From: Bifidobacterium sp. ESL0784
GTDB lineage: Bacteria > Actinomycetota > Actinomycetes > Actinomycetales > Bifidobacteriaceae
Assembly: GCF_029433295.1 (NCBI RefSeq)
Contig: NZ_JAQTHV010000001.1
Span: 62,001-126,000, forward strand
Direction: 5' to 3'
DNA: 64,000 nucleotides
The notes beneath the pieces are model-generated. The model did no database searches. It saw only the letters and a list, made by a program, of their open reading frames with translations, and had not been told where the DNA came from. Below are positions 7,404-14,995 of this stretch, in pieces. The position numbers and the translations under genes were made by a program. How positions within the stretch are numbered: position 1 is the first letter of the stretch; the number at the start of each line of letters is the position of its first letter.

Positions 7404-10129
7404 AATAATCGCCCGACTTGGAAGACGATAATGGCAAGGATATAGGCCACTATCAGCCCTGTCGCCACCGATTGTAGGGCGGTTTTCATGCCGTATTGTC
7501 TCTTCATTTCGGCTACCGTCGCTAGACACGGCGTGTAGGCGAGGATGAAGATCATGAACGCTGCAGCGGCAGCATTGGGGTGGCCGTCGCTGGACTTCTC
7601 AAAGCTCTTGTGTACCGCTTGGCCGAGGCTCCCCTGGCCTTGGGCCTGCTCGGACTGGTCGCCCGAATCGTTGATGGCGTAGCTCTGCGAAAGTGAGCCG
7701 ACCACGACTTCCTTCGCCACGAAACCGGTGACCAGCGCTGCGGAAGCATGCCAATCGTCGAAACCGGCAGGCTTGAAGACGGGTGCGATGGCCGACGAAG
7801 CTGCGCCGAATACGGAATTTTCGACTTTGTCGACGTGTCCGAAGGAATTGGTGCCGGCAGCGCCAGCCGAAATCGGGATGGCGGAAAGCACCCACACGAC
7901 GATGAGCATGGTGACGATGACGGAACTCGCGCCGGTGATGAACGACCAGAGGCGCTGCAGCACGGACTTGAGCAATTGCAACAAGCGCGGCATCTGGTAA
8001 GGCGGCAGTTCCATGGCGAACGGTTGGGTTTTGAGGTCCTTGAACTGCGTCTTGCGCAGTGCGAAGCCGACGGCCAGAATGATGGCGATCGAGCTTACAT
8101 ACATCAGGAAAATGGCTACGCCCGCGTACTTGCCGAAGAACGCATACGCCAGCACCACGTAGACGCTCAGACGCGCGGAACAAGAGGTGAACGGAATTAG
8201 CAGGCCGGTGAGCAAACGTTGCCGCGAATCCGGCAGCGTACGTGTGGAGGCCAGTGCAGGCAGGTTGCAGCCGAAGCCGACCACCAACGGCAGGAAGGCC
8301 CGTCCATCAAGTCCGACCATGCGCATGGCGCGGTCCATTACGAACGCCGCACGAGCCAAGTAGCCTGAATCCTCAAGCAGCGAAAGGATGATGAACATGA
8401 TGCCCATCGGCGGGATGAACGTACAGACTGTGATTGCGCCGTTCAGGAACCCATCGACGATAAGCGAATAAAGCCATCCGTCAAGCGAGCCCTTGCCGGC
8501 GATGGCGGTGAAAATCCAAGCGATGCCGTCGGTGCACCAACCGCGAAGCGTGACGTCGAACCAATCCTGCAACGGGCCGGCCAGCGTGGTGGTCGCCTCG
8601 AAAACGAGGAACATCGTGATGAGGAAAACAACCAATCCGACCGCCGGATGCAGCAGTACGCGGTCGAGCTTGTCGGAGAAGGTCTCGCGGTGCGCCGTGG
8701 TCGCCGCGCCCTGCGGCAGCCCTTTGTTGATTTCCTTGAGTTTCTTGGCGATCCATTCGAAGCGTTCGTCCGAAGTCGCTCGCACCCATTGCGAGACTTC
8801 CTCCTGCGTTGCGCTCGCGGGTGGCGCCGAAATGCTGGTGACTGGTTTGGGGGTCAGTTGCACGTGAATTTCGCGGGAAACATCGGCTCCGCCGCCGTTT
8901 AAAGAAGGTGTCGCATTTTCGGCCTTTGCGAGCGTGGTTTCCATGACTTCCGAGGCTTTGTGTGCTGCCTCACTTACCGTTTCTTTCGCTGTGTCCGTCT
9001 GAGGTTGTGAGATTGGTTCGCCAGCAACTCGATGCATATTTGCGCCGCTGTCTGGTTTCTCTGCTCCAGCTCCTTGCGAATCCAAGTTTTCGGACGAGTC
9101 TGCTTGAACGTTGTTGTCTGGATTCGTTTCGATGGGATTGCGTTGAGAGCCTTCTATTGCCGGCGAACTTTGCAGTAATTTCCCATCGCCGTCTACATTT
9201 GTGCTGGCTACAGTGTTCTTCGATGACTCAGTGCGCTCCGAACTCCGTTCTGCTTCCTGCGCCCTAATTTCGGTGAGTGTTGCCGCGATGGTGTCTAATA
9301 ACTCGGTTTTGCCGTAGCCGGTGCGACCGTCGACACGAACCATCGGAATACCGGGAAGCGTGCGCTCGAGCCGCTTGAGCGTGACCGGAGAATCCTGCTT
9401 TTCCCCCAAGTCAAGCATGGTGACCGCGATGATGATCGGGAAGCCCAAGTCCATCAACTGGCTCAAAAGATAAAATGATTTCGAGGGTGAAGTTGCATTG
9501 AATGTAAAGACGATGATGTCTGGTTTCACGTAGCTGCGGCGGCCCATCGCGGCCTCCCCTGCGACCTGTTCGTCCGGGCTGTAGGCATCGAGTGAGGCCG
9601 TGCCAGGGGTATCGATGAAGTCCCAGCGTTCGCCGTCGTGTTCGATGCTGCCGGATTCGACCAGAACCGTGGTTCCCGGCGCGTTCATCACTGTGGCACT
9701 GGCGCCGAGTACCGCGTTGAAGAGCGTGGATTTGCCGACGTTGGGATTGCCGACAAAGACGATGCGCGGGTTGGCGTGTGTGGCCTTGCCGTCCATCGAT
9801 TCCATGCCGTGCATTGAAAACATCGAGCTGGATTCCGCGCCATGATGACGGTGAGATTGCGGCAGCAGCACCGCAAGTCCACGCCGATGATGGTGTCCGC
9901 CGTGGCCGCCATGCCCTGCGTGGCACTCGTCGCTTTCGTCAGCTGCGCCATGTCCGCCTTCGGGGCTGCTGACGGAACTGCCGCCGCCGCAGCAATCCGC
10001 CGGTTCCGGCATCAGATCGGGGTCGTTGGGGTCTTTGACCTGCTGGGCATCAGTGGTTTCTCCGGATGCCGACATGTCACCGAACTTTGAAGTCTGAGCG
10101 GGTGATGCACCCATATTCGTTTTGTTCAT
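7400..10129 (-). CDS. feoB: Ferrous iron transporter FeoB
   Basis: A GTP-dependent Fe(II) membrane permease of ~909 aa. ATG 10129 was chosen over the adjacent TTG. Residue numbers count from that TTG. Residues 1-115 are an unusual metal-ligand-rich extension (DCCGGG, then HAGHGGHGGHHHRRG). The G domain follows with GNPNVGKS near 128-135, PGTTV, DTPG near 174 and TMLD near 238. Residues ~290-440 are an acidic, repetitive linker that I did not find in typical ~770-aa FeoBs. The rest is hydrophobic with Gate motifs (e.g. GFGCNLPALAS and TPCLATVAEMKRQYG). It lies between feoA and the FeoC-like gene; a DtxR-type control is plausible but no clear box was seen. Confidence 0.93.
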   Translation of the reverse strand: MNKTNMGASPAQTSKFGDMSASGETTDAQQVKDPNDPDLMPEPADCCGGGSSVSSPEGGHGAADESDECHAGHGGHGGHHHRRGLAVLLPQSHRHHGAESSSMFSMHGMESMDGKATHANPRIVFVGNPNVGKSTLFNAVLGASATVMNAPGTTVLVESGSIEHDGERWDFIDTPGTASLDAYSPDEQVAGEAAMGRRSYVKPDIIVFTFNATSPSKSFYLLSQLMDLGFPIIIAVTMLDLGEKQDSPVTLKRLERTLPGIPMVRVDGRTGYGKTELLDTIAATLTEIRAQEAERSSERTESSKNTVASTNVDGDGKLLQSSPAIEGSQRNPIETNPDNNVQADSSENLDSQGAGAEKPDSGANMHRVAGEPISQPQTDTAKETVSEAAHKASEVMETTLAKAENATPSLNGGGADVSREIHVQLTPKPVTSISAPPASATQEEVSQWVRATSDERFEWIAKKLKEINKGLPQGAATTAHRETFSDKLDRVLLHPAVGLVVFLITMFLVFEATTTLAGPLQDWFDVTLRGWCTDGIAWIFTAIAGKGSLDGWLYSLIVDGFLNGAITVCTFIPPMGIMFIILSLLEDSGYLARAAFVMDRAMRMVGLDGRAFLPLVVGFGCNLPALASTRTLPDSRQRLLTGLLIPFTSCSARLSVYVVLAYAFFGKYAGVAIFLMYVSSIAIILAVGFALRKTQFKDLKTQPFAMELPPYQMPRLLQLLKSVLQRLWSFITGASSVIVTMLIVVWVLSAIPISAGAAGTNSFGHVDKVENSVFGAASSAIAPVFKPAGFDDWHASAALVTGFVAKEVVVGSLSQSYAINDSGDQSEQAQGQGSLGQAVHKSFEKSSDGHPNAAAAAFMIFILAYTPCLATVAEMKRQYGMKTALQSVATGLIVAYILAIIVFQVGRLL

Positions 10130-10383
10130 CAATCTGCCCGCCGAATCATGCGAATAAAACCATTCACCACTATAGCGTTACGATCAGCGATCGTTGCAAG
10201 CAACGTAATGAATTTCGAGATTAATGAAAATGAACCGACTGGATGAATTTGATATTTTCTCGCTGAGGTATCGACCGGTCGGGCTGATAACGCCGTGAAA
10301 AACGTAAACATATTGGTCATTGCCATTTTGCACGGTTTCATTGGAGTTTATTTTGTTGTTCGCTATTTGTTGCCAGTTGCCAG

Positions 10384-10662
10384 CTAACCGATATTTGCGA
10401 TAGGTTTCTGTGTCTGGGTTCGAGGGGAAACGAAAATGTGCCGGGCTGTGGCGCCATCGATGGCGATGCGTTCGCCGCCGTGCGCCACCACGCACCCGCC
10501 GAACATCGCTTTCTGGATCACGCGAATCGGTTCATGCAAGCGAAACCCGAGCTCGCTCAATCTGAAGCGATTGCGGGCATCGAAATCCATCCTGCATATC
10601 TCCACGTCCACGCCAAGCGGGCAGGTTCGTAACGATTCGACCATACTTGGACAATAGCGCAT
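10384..10662 (-). CDS. feoA: FeoA domain protein
   Basis: A 92-aa cytosolic SH3-like FeoA partner of FeoB. The family pattern is visible: CPLGVDVEICRMD, then RFRLSELGFRLHEPIRVI, then FGGCVVAHGGERIAIDGATA and a final IFV. ATG at 10662 has a poor SD; ATG 10644 is an alternative. It precedes feoB in the same direction with an unusually long 254-bp spacer (10130-10383), in which I see no further gene. FeoA-FeoB-FeoC order supports the assignment. Confidence 0.8.
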   Translation of the reverse strand: MRYCPSMVESLRTCPLGVDVEICRMDFDARNRFRLSELGFRLHEPIRVIQKAMFGGCVVAHGGERIAIDGATARHIFVSPRTQTQKPIANIG

Positions 10663-10782
10663 CCCACTGCTGCGAGTAAAGCATTTTTCACAAATACATG
10701 AAAGCGATTTGTCTCGCTTTTGATACCATAGTCGTGCTGATAATAAATAAAAACGTTAACGACGACGAGAAGATCAAATCTT

Positions 10783-11796
10783 ATGACTGAACAGACCGAT
10801 AACAATGCGGCGAACGCGGCAAGCGCGGCCAACGATTCCGACATCGAAGACAACCGCGCGAACTGGGACGACCGTGCGGAGGTGCATTTCAACGGCGCCT
10901 ATGGCGACATCGACGCGCTGATTGCCGACTCGCAGACCTTGACGCCGGTGGTCAGACGCGATTGGCGCGTGCTGGAACCGTTCCTGCCGAACGGCTCGTT
11001 GACGGGCCAGCGGCTGCTGCACCTGCAATGTCACATCGGCACGGACACCCTTTGCTGGGCGCGGCTCGGCGCCAAAGACGTGTACGGGCTCGACTTTTCG
11101 CCTGTCTCGCTGCGGCACGCCCGCGATATCGCCGCGCGGGCCGGTCAGCACATCACGTATGTCGAGGGAGATGCGTGTAAGGCCGCGGAGGCGTTGCCGG
11201 GCAAGCGATTCGACGTGATCGTCACTAGTGTCGGCACCGTGACGTGGCTGCCGAAACTGGATGGGTGGGCGCAATCCATCGCCGATTTGCTGGCTCCGGG
11301 CGGGGTATTCATGATTCGTGACGACCACCCGCTGCATTTCGCGCTCGACGACTCCGGGCTGACGCTGGGCAACGATTATTTCCCTGGCACCGAGGACTCT
11401 TACGACACCGACCAAACGTATCATTTGGAAGTCGGTGCGGAGGCGGCTGATGACGCCGGTGCGGCAGTTGGCATGGATGTGGCCGATGCCGCCGGCTCTG
11501 CGGAATTGCCTGATTCCGCTGCTCCCGTTGAGCTGTCGAAAGCGACTTCTGCGGCCCGGAAGCCGCATATCATCCATACACGTAATCACAACTGGGCCCA
11601 CGATTTCAGCGAGATGACGCAGGTGTTGCTGGACGCAGGGCTTGTGCTCGAGCAGCTCGGCGAATACGACGAATCGGATTGGCAATCACTGCCGATGCTG
11701 GTGTTGGACGAGGCAACGCAGTCGTGGCACATGCCGCAAGGTTACCCGCGCGTTCCCCTCACCTTCTCGTTGGTCGCCCGCAAGCCCAAGGACTGA
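10783..11796 (+). CDS. Class I SAM-dependent methyltransferase
   Basis: A 337-aa protein with a Rossmann methyltransferase core. The SAM-binding motif LLHLQCHIGTD lies near residue 85, an acidic turn GLDFSP near 106, and FDVIVTSVGTVTW plus LAPGGVFMIRDDHP further on. It is similar to methyltransferases that begin NRANWDDRAEVH. A ~35-residue Ala/Val-rich insertion (AEAADDAGAAVG onward) sits at about 215-260. The substrate cannot be told from sequence. It is divergent from feoA with a 120-bp AT-rich intergenic promoter region. Confidence 0.85.
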   Translation: MTEQTDNNAANAASAANDSDIEDNRANWDDRAEVHFNGAYGDIDALIADSQTLTPVVRRDWRVLEPFLPNGSLTGQRLLHLQCHIGTDTLCWARLGAKDVYGLDFSPVSLRHARDIAARAGQHITYVEGDACKAAEALPGKRFDVIVTSVGTVTWLPKLDGWAQSIADLLAPGGVFMIRDDHPLHFALDDSGLTLGNDYFPGTEDSYDTDQTYHLEVGAEAADDAGAAVGMDVADAAGSAELPDSAAPVELSKATSAARKPHIIHTRNHNWAHDFSEMTQVLLDAGLVLEQLGEYDESDWQSLPMLVLDEATQSWHMPQGYPRVPLTFSLVARKPKD

Positions 11797-11846
11797 ACAG
11801 CTGAAGAATCATTCGCCGAAAAGAGAACGATTCAATGCAGGAGGTC

Positions 11847-12296
11847 TTATTGCCGCTTCCAGATCGTTACTCTGCCGTCTTGAGATACACCGACGATTGC
11901 GTATAAGCCGCGAAAATAACGTGGGGTGTTATTGTCATTTTCGTTATATTCTTTAGAAAAAATATAGCGTTTTTGACCAATATTATTGATATTGCGCGGC
12001 CATTTATTGTGCACGTCGTATTCTATGAAGTAGGTGTAATCCGCGATGGAATAATCGTATGAATTGGGATTCCGCTCAGTGAAGAACCCAATCTCTTCCG
12101 GTTTGATTGATTGAGGCGTAGTAAATTTAACGTTATATGTTGAAATATTTTGCTGTTGTGGCCAAATGGGCCAGCCCGTTGTAACTCCGCCTTTAATTAA
12201 TTTTTCTATGCATTCCCGTTGTGTCCTACCGGCAAGCGTATTAAGCGCCGGCAATGTGAAAGTTCCGGTAGTTGTAACTTTGTCCCAGTTGTACAT
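11847..12296 (-). CDS. Hypothetical protein beside the att site
   Basis: A 149-aa, AT-rich gene that I do not recognise. ATG 12296 is preceded by AAAGAAG; the frame is open further back but runs through the tRNA fragment, so the shorter start is preferred. It is rich in Tyr, Asn and Trp (YSIADYTYFIEYDVHNKW) with no signal peptide or membrane segment. The C-terminal GVSQDGRVTIWKRQ looks like a beta-strand end. It lies just outside the left repeat of the tRNA-Ala element and may be a remnant of an older insertion or the 3' end of a truncated gene. Confidence 0.45.
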   Translation of the reverse strand: MYNWDKVTTTGTFTLPALNTLAGRTQRECIEKLIKGGVTTGWPIWPQQQNISTYNVKFTTPQSIKPEEIGFFTERNPNSYDYSIADYTYFIEYDVHNKWPRNINNIGQKRYIFSKEYNENDNNTPRYFRGLYAIVGVSQDGRVTIWKRQ

Positions 12297-12333
12297 AATA
12301 ACTTCTTTGCTATTCACGAATACTGCTGACTGA

Positions 12334-12378
12334 AGTGGAGCTAGCCGGGTTCGAACCGGCGACCCTCTGCTTGCAAAG
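12334..12378. repeat. Left attachment repeat (tRNA-Ala 3' fragment)
   Basis: 45 bp identical to 16413-16457. It contains the T-loop (GGTTCGAACC) and anticodon arm of tRNA-Ala but diverges after CTTGCAAAG, so it is a 43-nt tRNA remnant, not a gene. This is the duplication expected from site-specific integration into a tRNA 3' end. Confidence 0.92.
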
Positions 12379-12438
12379 TCTAGCAACTTTAACCCGCAAT
12401 CCCCTATTTTACAACGGTTTTGCTTTGTCGGCTCCGCG

Positions 12439-12492
12439 CTTTGCATCTCTTGTGCATCTCTTGACTGAAAAACTCGATAGAAGAGATGCAAG
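12439..12492. promoter_or_regulatory. Putative integrase arm-type sites, left end
   Basis: The 27-bp sequence starting CTTTGCATCTCTTG (12439-12465) holds two direct copies of GCATCTCTTG, 11 bp apart, and is identical to 16298-16324. A further inverted copy, AAGAGATGCAAG, lies at 12481-12492. Repeats just inside both att sites are what tyrosine integrase N-terminal (arm) domains bind; the assignment is inferred. Confidence 0.7.
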
Positions 12493-12535
12493 AAACGTGT
12501 CGTGAATAGTCCGAAAATACGGTAGTCTATAGAAC

Positions 12536-13228
12536 ATGGAAATTGGGCAAGACGCAGAAGACAACATGCATGTTGCGTCAGAGCCACACGAATTTTACAA
12601 GGGGCACGACTTAGATACGTGCGAATGGAAACGTGTAACTGATTGTCCAATTTGTAACGAATACTTTAGGGTAAACGGGATGACTCGTGTCGAGCGAAGA
12701 AGCGTTGAGCAAAGTGGATTAGACGGTGCTACTCGAATTTTTATGGCAATGCAGCCAGCACTCATGAAACATGTTGAAACTGTGGTGGCTAAAGCTCGCG
12801 GCAATGGCCGTATTGGCGAAGTGTTGGAGCTGATTCATGATTTAGCCGAAGCACTGAACTTAAACGCAGAAAGCGTTAACGTCAAATGCAAGCCTGTCGA
12901 GCGCTTTATATGGGAAGAAAATAATGGGCGGCATGATGAGGCGTATTCCTTAGATGAGCGTTTAGCCGGTCTTCTAGATTCGTTGCTTTCGGTATTTATC
13001 TGCGTGAAGCGTGGTGGGTCTGTTGACGGTGTGTTTAAGACGTTCAATGTCTACTCTTATTTGCTTTTCGTAACGTTGTTGTTGATACTTCGTATAAAGC
13101 AAAGCGGGAATACTGCGAGGGCGGTTTTAATCAATCCACCACCCGACATTTCACCGACTGTTGTTCTACTGATCGTGGCGTTTATCCTTGCGCCTCGTGC
13201 CCCTCAGTTCTGCCCCAAAGTGGCTTAA
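12536..13228 (+). CDS. Hypothetical protein of the integrative element
   Basis: A 230-aa, AT-rich protein that I do not recognise. ATG 12536 has no SD and sits close behind a possible -10 region, so leaderless translation is possible; ATG 12566 is an alternative. The N-terminal part has CEWKRVTDCPICNEYF, a possible small zinc site. The middle (~60-150) is helical. Residues ~165-220 contain two hydrophobic stretches (YSYLLFVTLLLIL and TVVLLIVAFILAP) that could be membrane segments. It could be an immunity, exclusion or cargo gene of the element; nothing in the sequence decides this. Confidence 0.5.
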   Translation: MEIGQDAEDNMHVASEPHEFYKGHDLDTCEWKRVTDCPICNEYFRVNGMTRVERRSVEQSGLDGATRIFMAMQPALMKHVETVVAKARGNGRIGEVLELIHDLAEALNLNAESVNVKCKPVERFIWEENNGRHDEAYSLDERLAGLLDSLLSVFICVKRGGSVDGVFKTFNVYSYLLFVTLLLILRIKQSGNTARAVLINPPPDISPTVVLLIVAFILAPRAPQFCPKVA

Positions 13229-13343
13229 CTGGGGGTACGAAAGTATCCGAACTATCCTGTAGACGCTTAGTGTCATGCCCACGGGAGATAGCAAGTAATT
13301 TCAGTTCGGACAACTCGGCCCCAAACACGAGGGGTAACAAATC

Positions 13344-13670
13344 GTGTCAAAGGAACATACAAACCGCAAGCAAGTAGGCCGTCTTCTCGCCTCGAAGCCC
13401 GAGGCAGCCGACATGCTCGGTATATCCGAGGCAACCCTAGAGCGTCTTTCGCGCAAGGGTGCCATAGCCGTAGTCCAAGTGCCCAGCACTGGCAAAGTCG
13501 GCCGACCGCGCAACATGTATGCCCTTGCTGACATTCAGCACTTCATCGACTCGCAACGTATCTATCTGGACGAAACTATTGATGTCCGTAAGCCCAGGCC
13601 AAACCGTAGTCATTCACGCAAACCACGACGTTCAGCGGTTGAGGCTCTGCGGAAAGCGGGCGCACGATGA
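13344..13670 (+). CDS. Excisionase-like helix-turn-helix protein
   Basis: A 108-aa protein starting at GTG 13344 behind GAGGGGT. Residues ~15-70 form a MerR/Xis-type winged HTH: KPEAADMLGISEATLERLSR, then a wing GKVGRPRNMYALADIQHFID. The C-terminal third is Arg/Lys-rich (KPRPNRSHSRKPRRS), suiting DNA contact. The stop overlaps the next start by 4 bp (ATGA), implying co-expression with 13667-14056. It is likely the recombination directionality factor and/or a regulator; assignment is by fold pattern and context. Confidence 0.7.
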   Translation: MSKEHTNRKQVGRLLASKPEAADMLGISEATLERLSRKGAIAVVQVPSTGKVGRPRNMYALADIQHFIDSQRIYLDETIDVRKPRPNRSHSRKPRRSAVEALRKAGAR

Positions 13671-14056
13671 AGCGTGGCAACAAACTGATAGATCGTGAGA
13701 CCGGCAAGCTCAAGGATTACGTAGTAAGGCGGATATACGAATACTGCGCTGAACAGTGCAAGCACCACAGCGGATACAAGGTCATAGCCTACGGGCCAAT
13801 GGCTCAGCGTGTCGGATTGCCGTGGTTCTGGATTGGCGACGACAACGCCCAGACCATCGTGCTGCTACGCAATGCCCTCGCACGGATTCAGGCAATCGAC
13901 TGTATCCGAGTTAAACCGGCTAACCATACCAGCGTGAAAGTGCTGTTGCGCCGTAATCCCAAGAAGTTCTACAAACGGCTTCACTGGGAGATTAACGGAC
14001 TGTTTGACTGGGAACCGGCCGAACCTATAGCGATTGGTCAAGAGACCAATGGGTAA
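13667..14056 (+). CDS. Small basic protein of the element, possible replication gene
   Basis: A 129-aa basic protein (many Lys, Arg and His), family not recognised. The middle reads GPMAQRVGLPWFWIGDDNAQ then LLRNALARIQAIDCIRVKP, compatible with a helix-rich DNA-binding domain followed by a wing. The end is LHWEINGLFDWEPAEP. It starts in the ATGA overlap with the HTH gene and ends 8 bp inside the next gene, so the three are one translational unit just upstream of the iterons. A role in initiating replication is inferred from position only. Confidence 0.55.
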   Translation: MKRGNKLIDRETGKLKDYVVRRIYEYCAEQCKHHSGYKVIAYGPMAQRVGLPWFWIGDDNAQTIVLLRNALARIQAIDCIRVKPANHTSVKVLLRRNPKKFYKRLHWEINGLFDWEPAEPIAIGQETNG

Positions 14057-14438
14057 GCGACTTGAAGATAAAGTGTTTGCCCTCAGGGAATATATCGAGC
14101 CTCTGAGGGCAAACGGCAGCAAGATCGTTCTGTTGCTATTCATGGCTAAAACGGCTGTAGATGCACCGACCAAAGACCACGAACGTGAAACAGCCAGACG
14201 AAAGAACCTCACTCCCAACCGGTTTCGAGTCAAGCTGGATACCGTTCACAAGCGAGTGTACCCCAATTCGAGTGACAACAGTTTCAAGGTGCAACTTCGT
14301 GATGATTGCAATGCGCTTGAAGAATGTGGGGCGATTGAGTTCGTCCGCCCGTCTGAATCTGGAAACACACGAGAATACACATTGAGGGTTGATGAACTCT
14401 GGAACGATACCGTGGGCCGTAGTCTGCTCGGCCCATAA
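14049..14438 (+). CDS. Candidate iteron-binding initiator protein
   Basis: A 129-aa basic protein from ATG 14049; a TTG at 14034 gives a 134-aa version. It ends directly at the first DnaA box. Residues ~45-120 suggest a winged helix: LTPNRFRVKLDTVHKRVY, then LRDDCNALEECGAIEF and a strand pair ending REYTLRVDEL. Iteron origins are normally recognised by a winged-helix Rep encoded immediately beside them, so this is the leading candidate, though it is far smaller than classical Rep proteins and shows no named Rep motif. Confidence 0.5.
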   Translation: MGKRLEDKVFALREYIEPLRANGSKIVLLLFMAKTAVDAPTKDHERETARRKNLTPNRFRVKLDTVHKRVYPNSSDNSFKVQLRDDCNALEECGAIEFVRPSESGNTREYTLRVDELWNDTVGRSLLGP

Positions 14439-14678
14439 TGTGGATAACTCGGCAACAGATGCAGCATGGGACGCAACTAATAGTTATGCCAGACGCAACC
14501 AATAGTTGTGCTGCGCGTAACTATTAGTTGTGCCGGACACAACTTTAAGTTGCGCCAAACACAACTATTAGTTGCGTACATATAGGAGATAACAACTAAC
14601 TACAACTGATTACACTGGACTATAACAACTTATTACAGTAAATTTGGAGCTTCGCCCACGCCTGACGATTGTGGATAA
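14439..14678. other. Putative replication origin: DnaA boxes flanking an iteron array
   Basis: Perfect DnaA boxes TGTGGATAA lie at 14439-14447 and 14670-14678, same orientation, both extended as TGTGGATAACTC. Between them are five 22-bp iterons and then an AT-rich stretch with repeated ACAACT motifs (14584-14640) that could melt. DnaA box, iterons and AT-rich region together match the layout of a theta-type oriV. This is read directly from sequence; origin activity is inferred. Confidence 0.75.
14474..14583. repeat. Five 22-bp iterons
   Basis: Units start at exactly 14474, 14496, 14518, 14540 and 14562, i.e. strict 22-bp phasing. Each begins with an imperfect palindrome of the form CAACTATTAGTTG (variants CAACTAATAGTTA, CAACCAATAGTTG, TAACTATTAGTTG, CAACTTTAAGTTG), and the first four are followed by a variable G/C-rich spacer such as TGCCGGACA. 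Two-turn phasing puts all sites on the same face of the helix, as for Rep binding arrays. Confidence 0.85.
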
Positions 14679-14871
14679 CTCAACATTTGTACTACCGGCC
14701 TCGTTTTTTAAAAGCCGAAGGGGTCAAATCACCCCGCGCCAAGTTTTGGTTTCTCTCGAACTTAATAAAAAAATTAAAAAATCTGGTCTTGAAATTCGAT
14801 ATAAAATCGAAAAGAATCTATTCGAATGGATTATTCTGTTATCTGCTTTTCTTTCCTCGTTTTATTGCACG

Positions 14872-14911
14872 GGTGCTATTGCATCGGTTAGTAAGCCAAC
14901 GCAATAGCACC
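14872..14911. terminator. Hairpin between origin and integrase
   Basis: GGTGCTATTGC (14872-14882) pairs perfectly with GCAATAGCACC (14901-14911) across an 18-base loop. It lies ~85 bp beyond the integrase stop and could terminate the integrase transcript; there is no strong T-run. The surrounding 14679-14995 contains only unconvincing AT-rich ORFs. Confidence 0.45.
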
Positions 14912-14995
14912 ATTCCGGTCATTTTCAATGCCTTCAATGTCGATTACGGTGAATGCCACGCTTTAGTGACGGTTTCGGGTTCTTGCCTGTGACGT

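Noticed and set aside
7404..7529. Longer start for the FeoC-like gene
   Set aside because: The extra 42 residues lie inside feoB in another frame; the ATGA overlap at 7403 is a better start.
10129..10341. Extra small ORF between feoA and feoB
   Set aside because: Poor start context and composition; not supported by any domain.
10663..10782. DtxR/IdeR iron box in the feo promoter
   Set aside because: No convincing TTAGGTTAGCCTAACC-like palindrome was seen in the intergenic region.
12334..12378. Second tRNA-Ala gene
   Set aside because: Only the 3' 43 nt are present; the D-arm and acceptor 5' strand are missing. It is the attachment-site duplication.
14644..14992. Overlapping ORFs after the iterons (87 and 107 aa)
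   Set aside because: AT-rich, no SD, odd composition, one starting with a TTG and the other out of frame with it; better explained as origin and spacer DNA.
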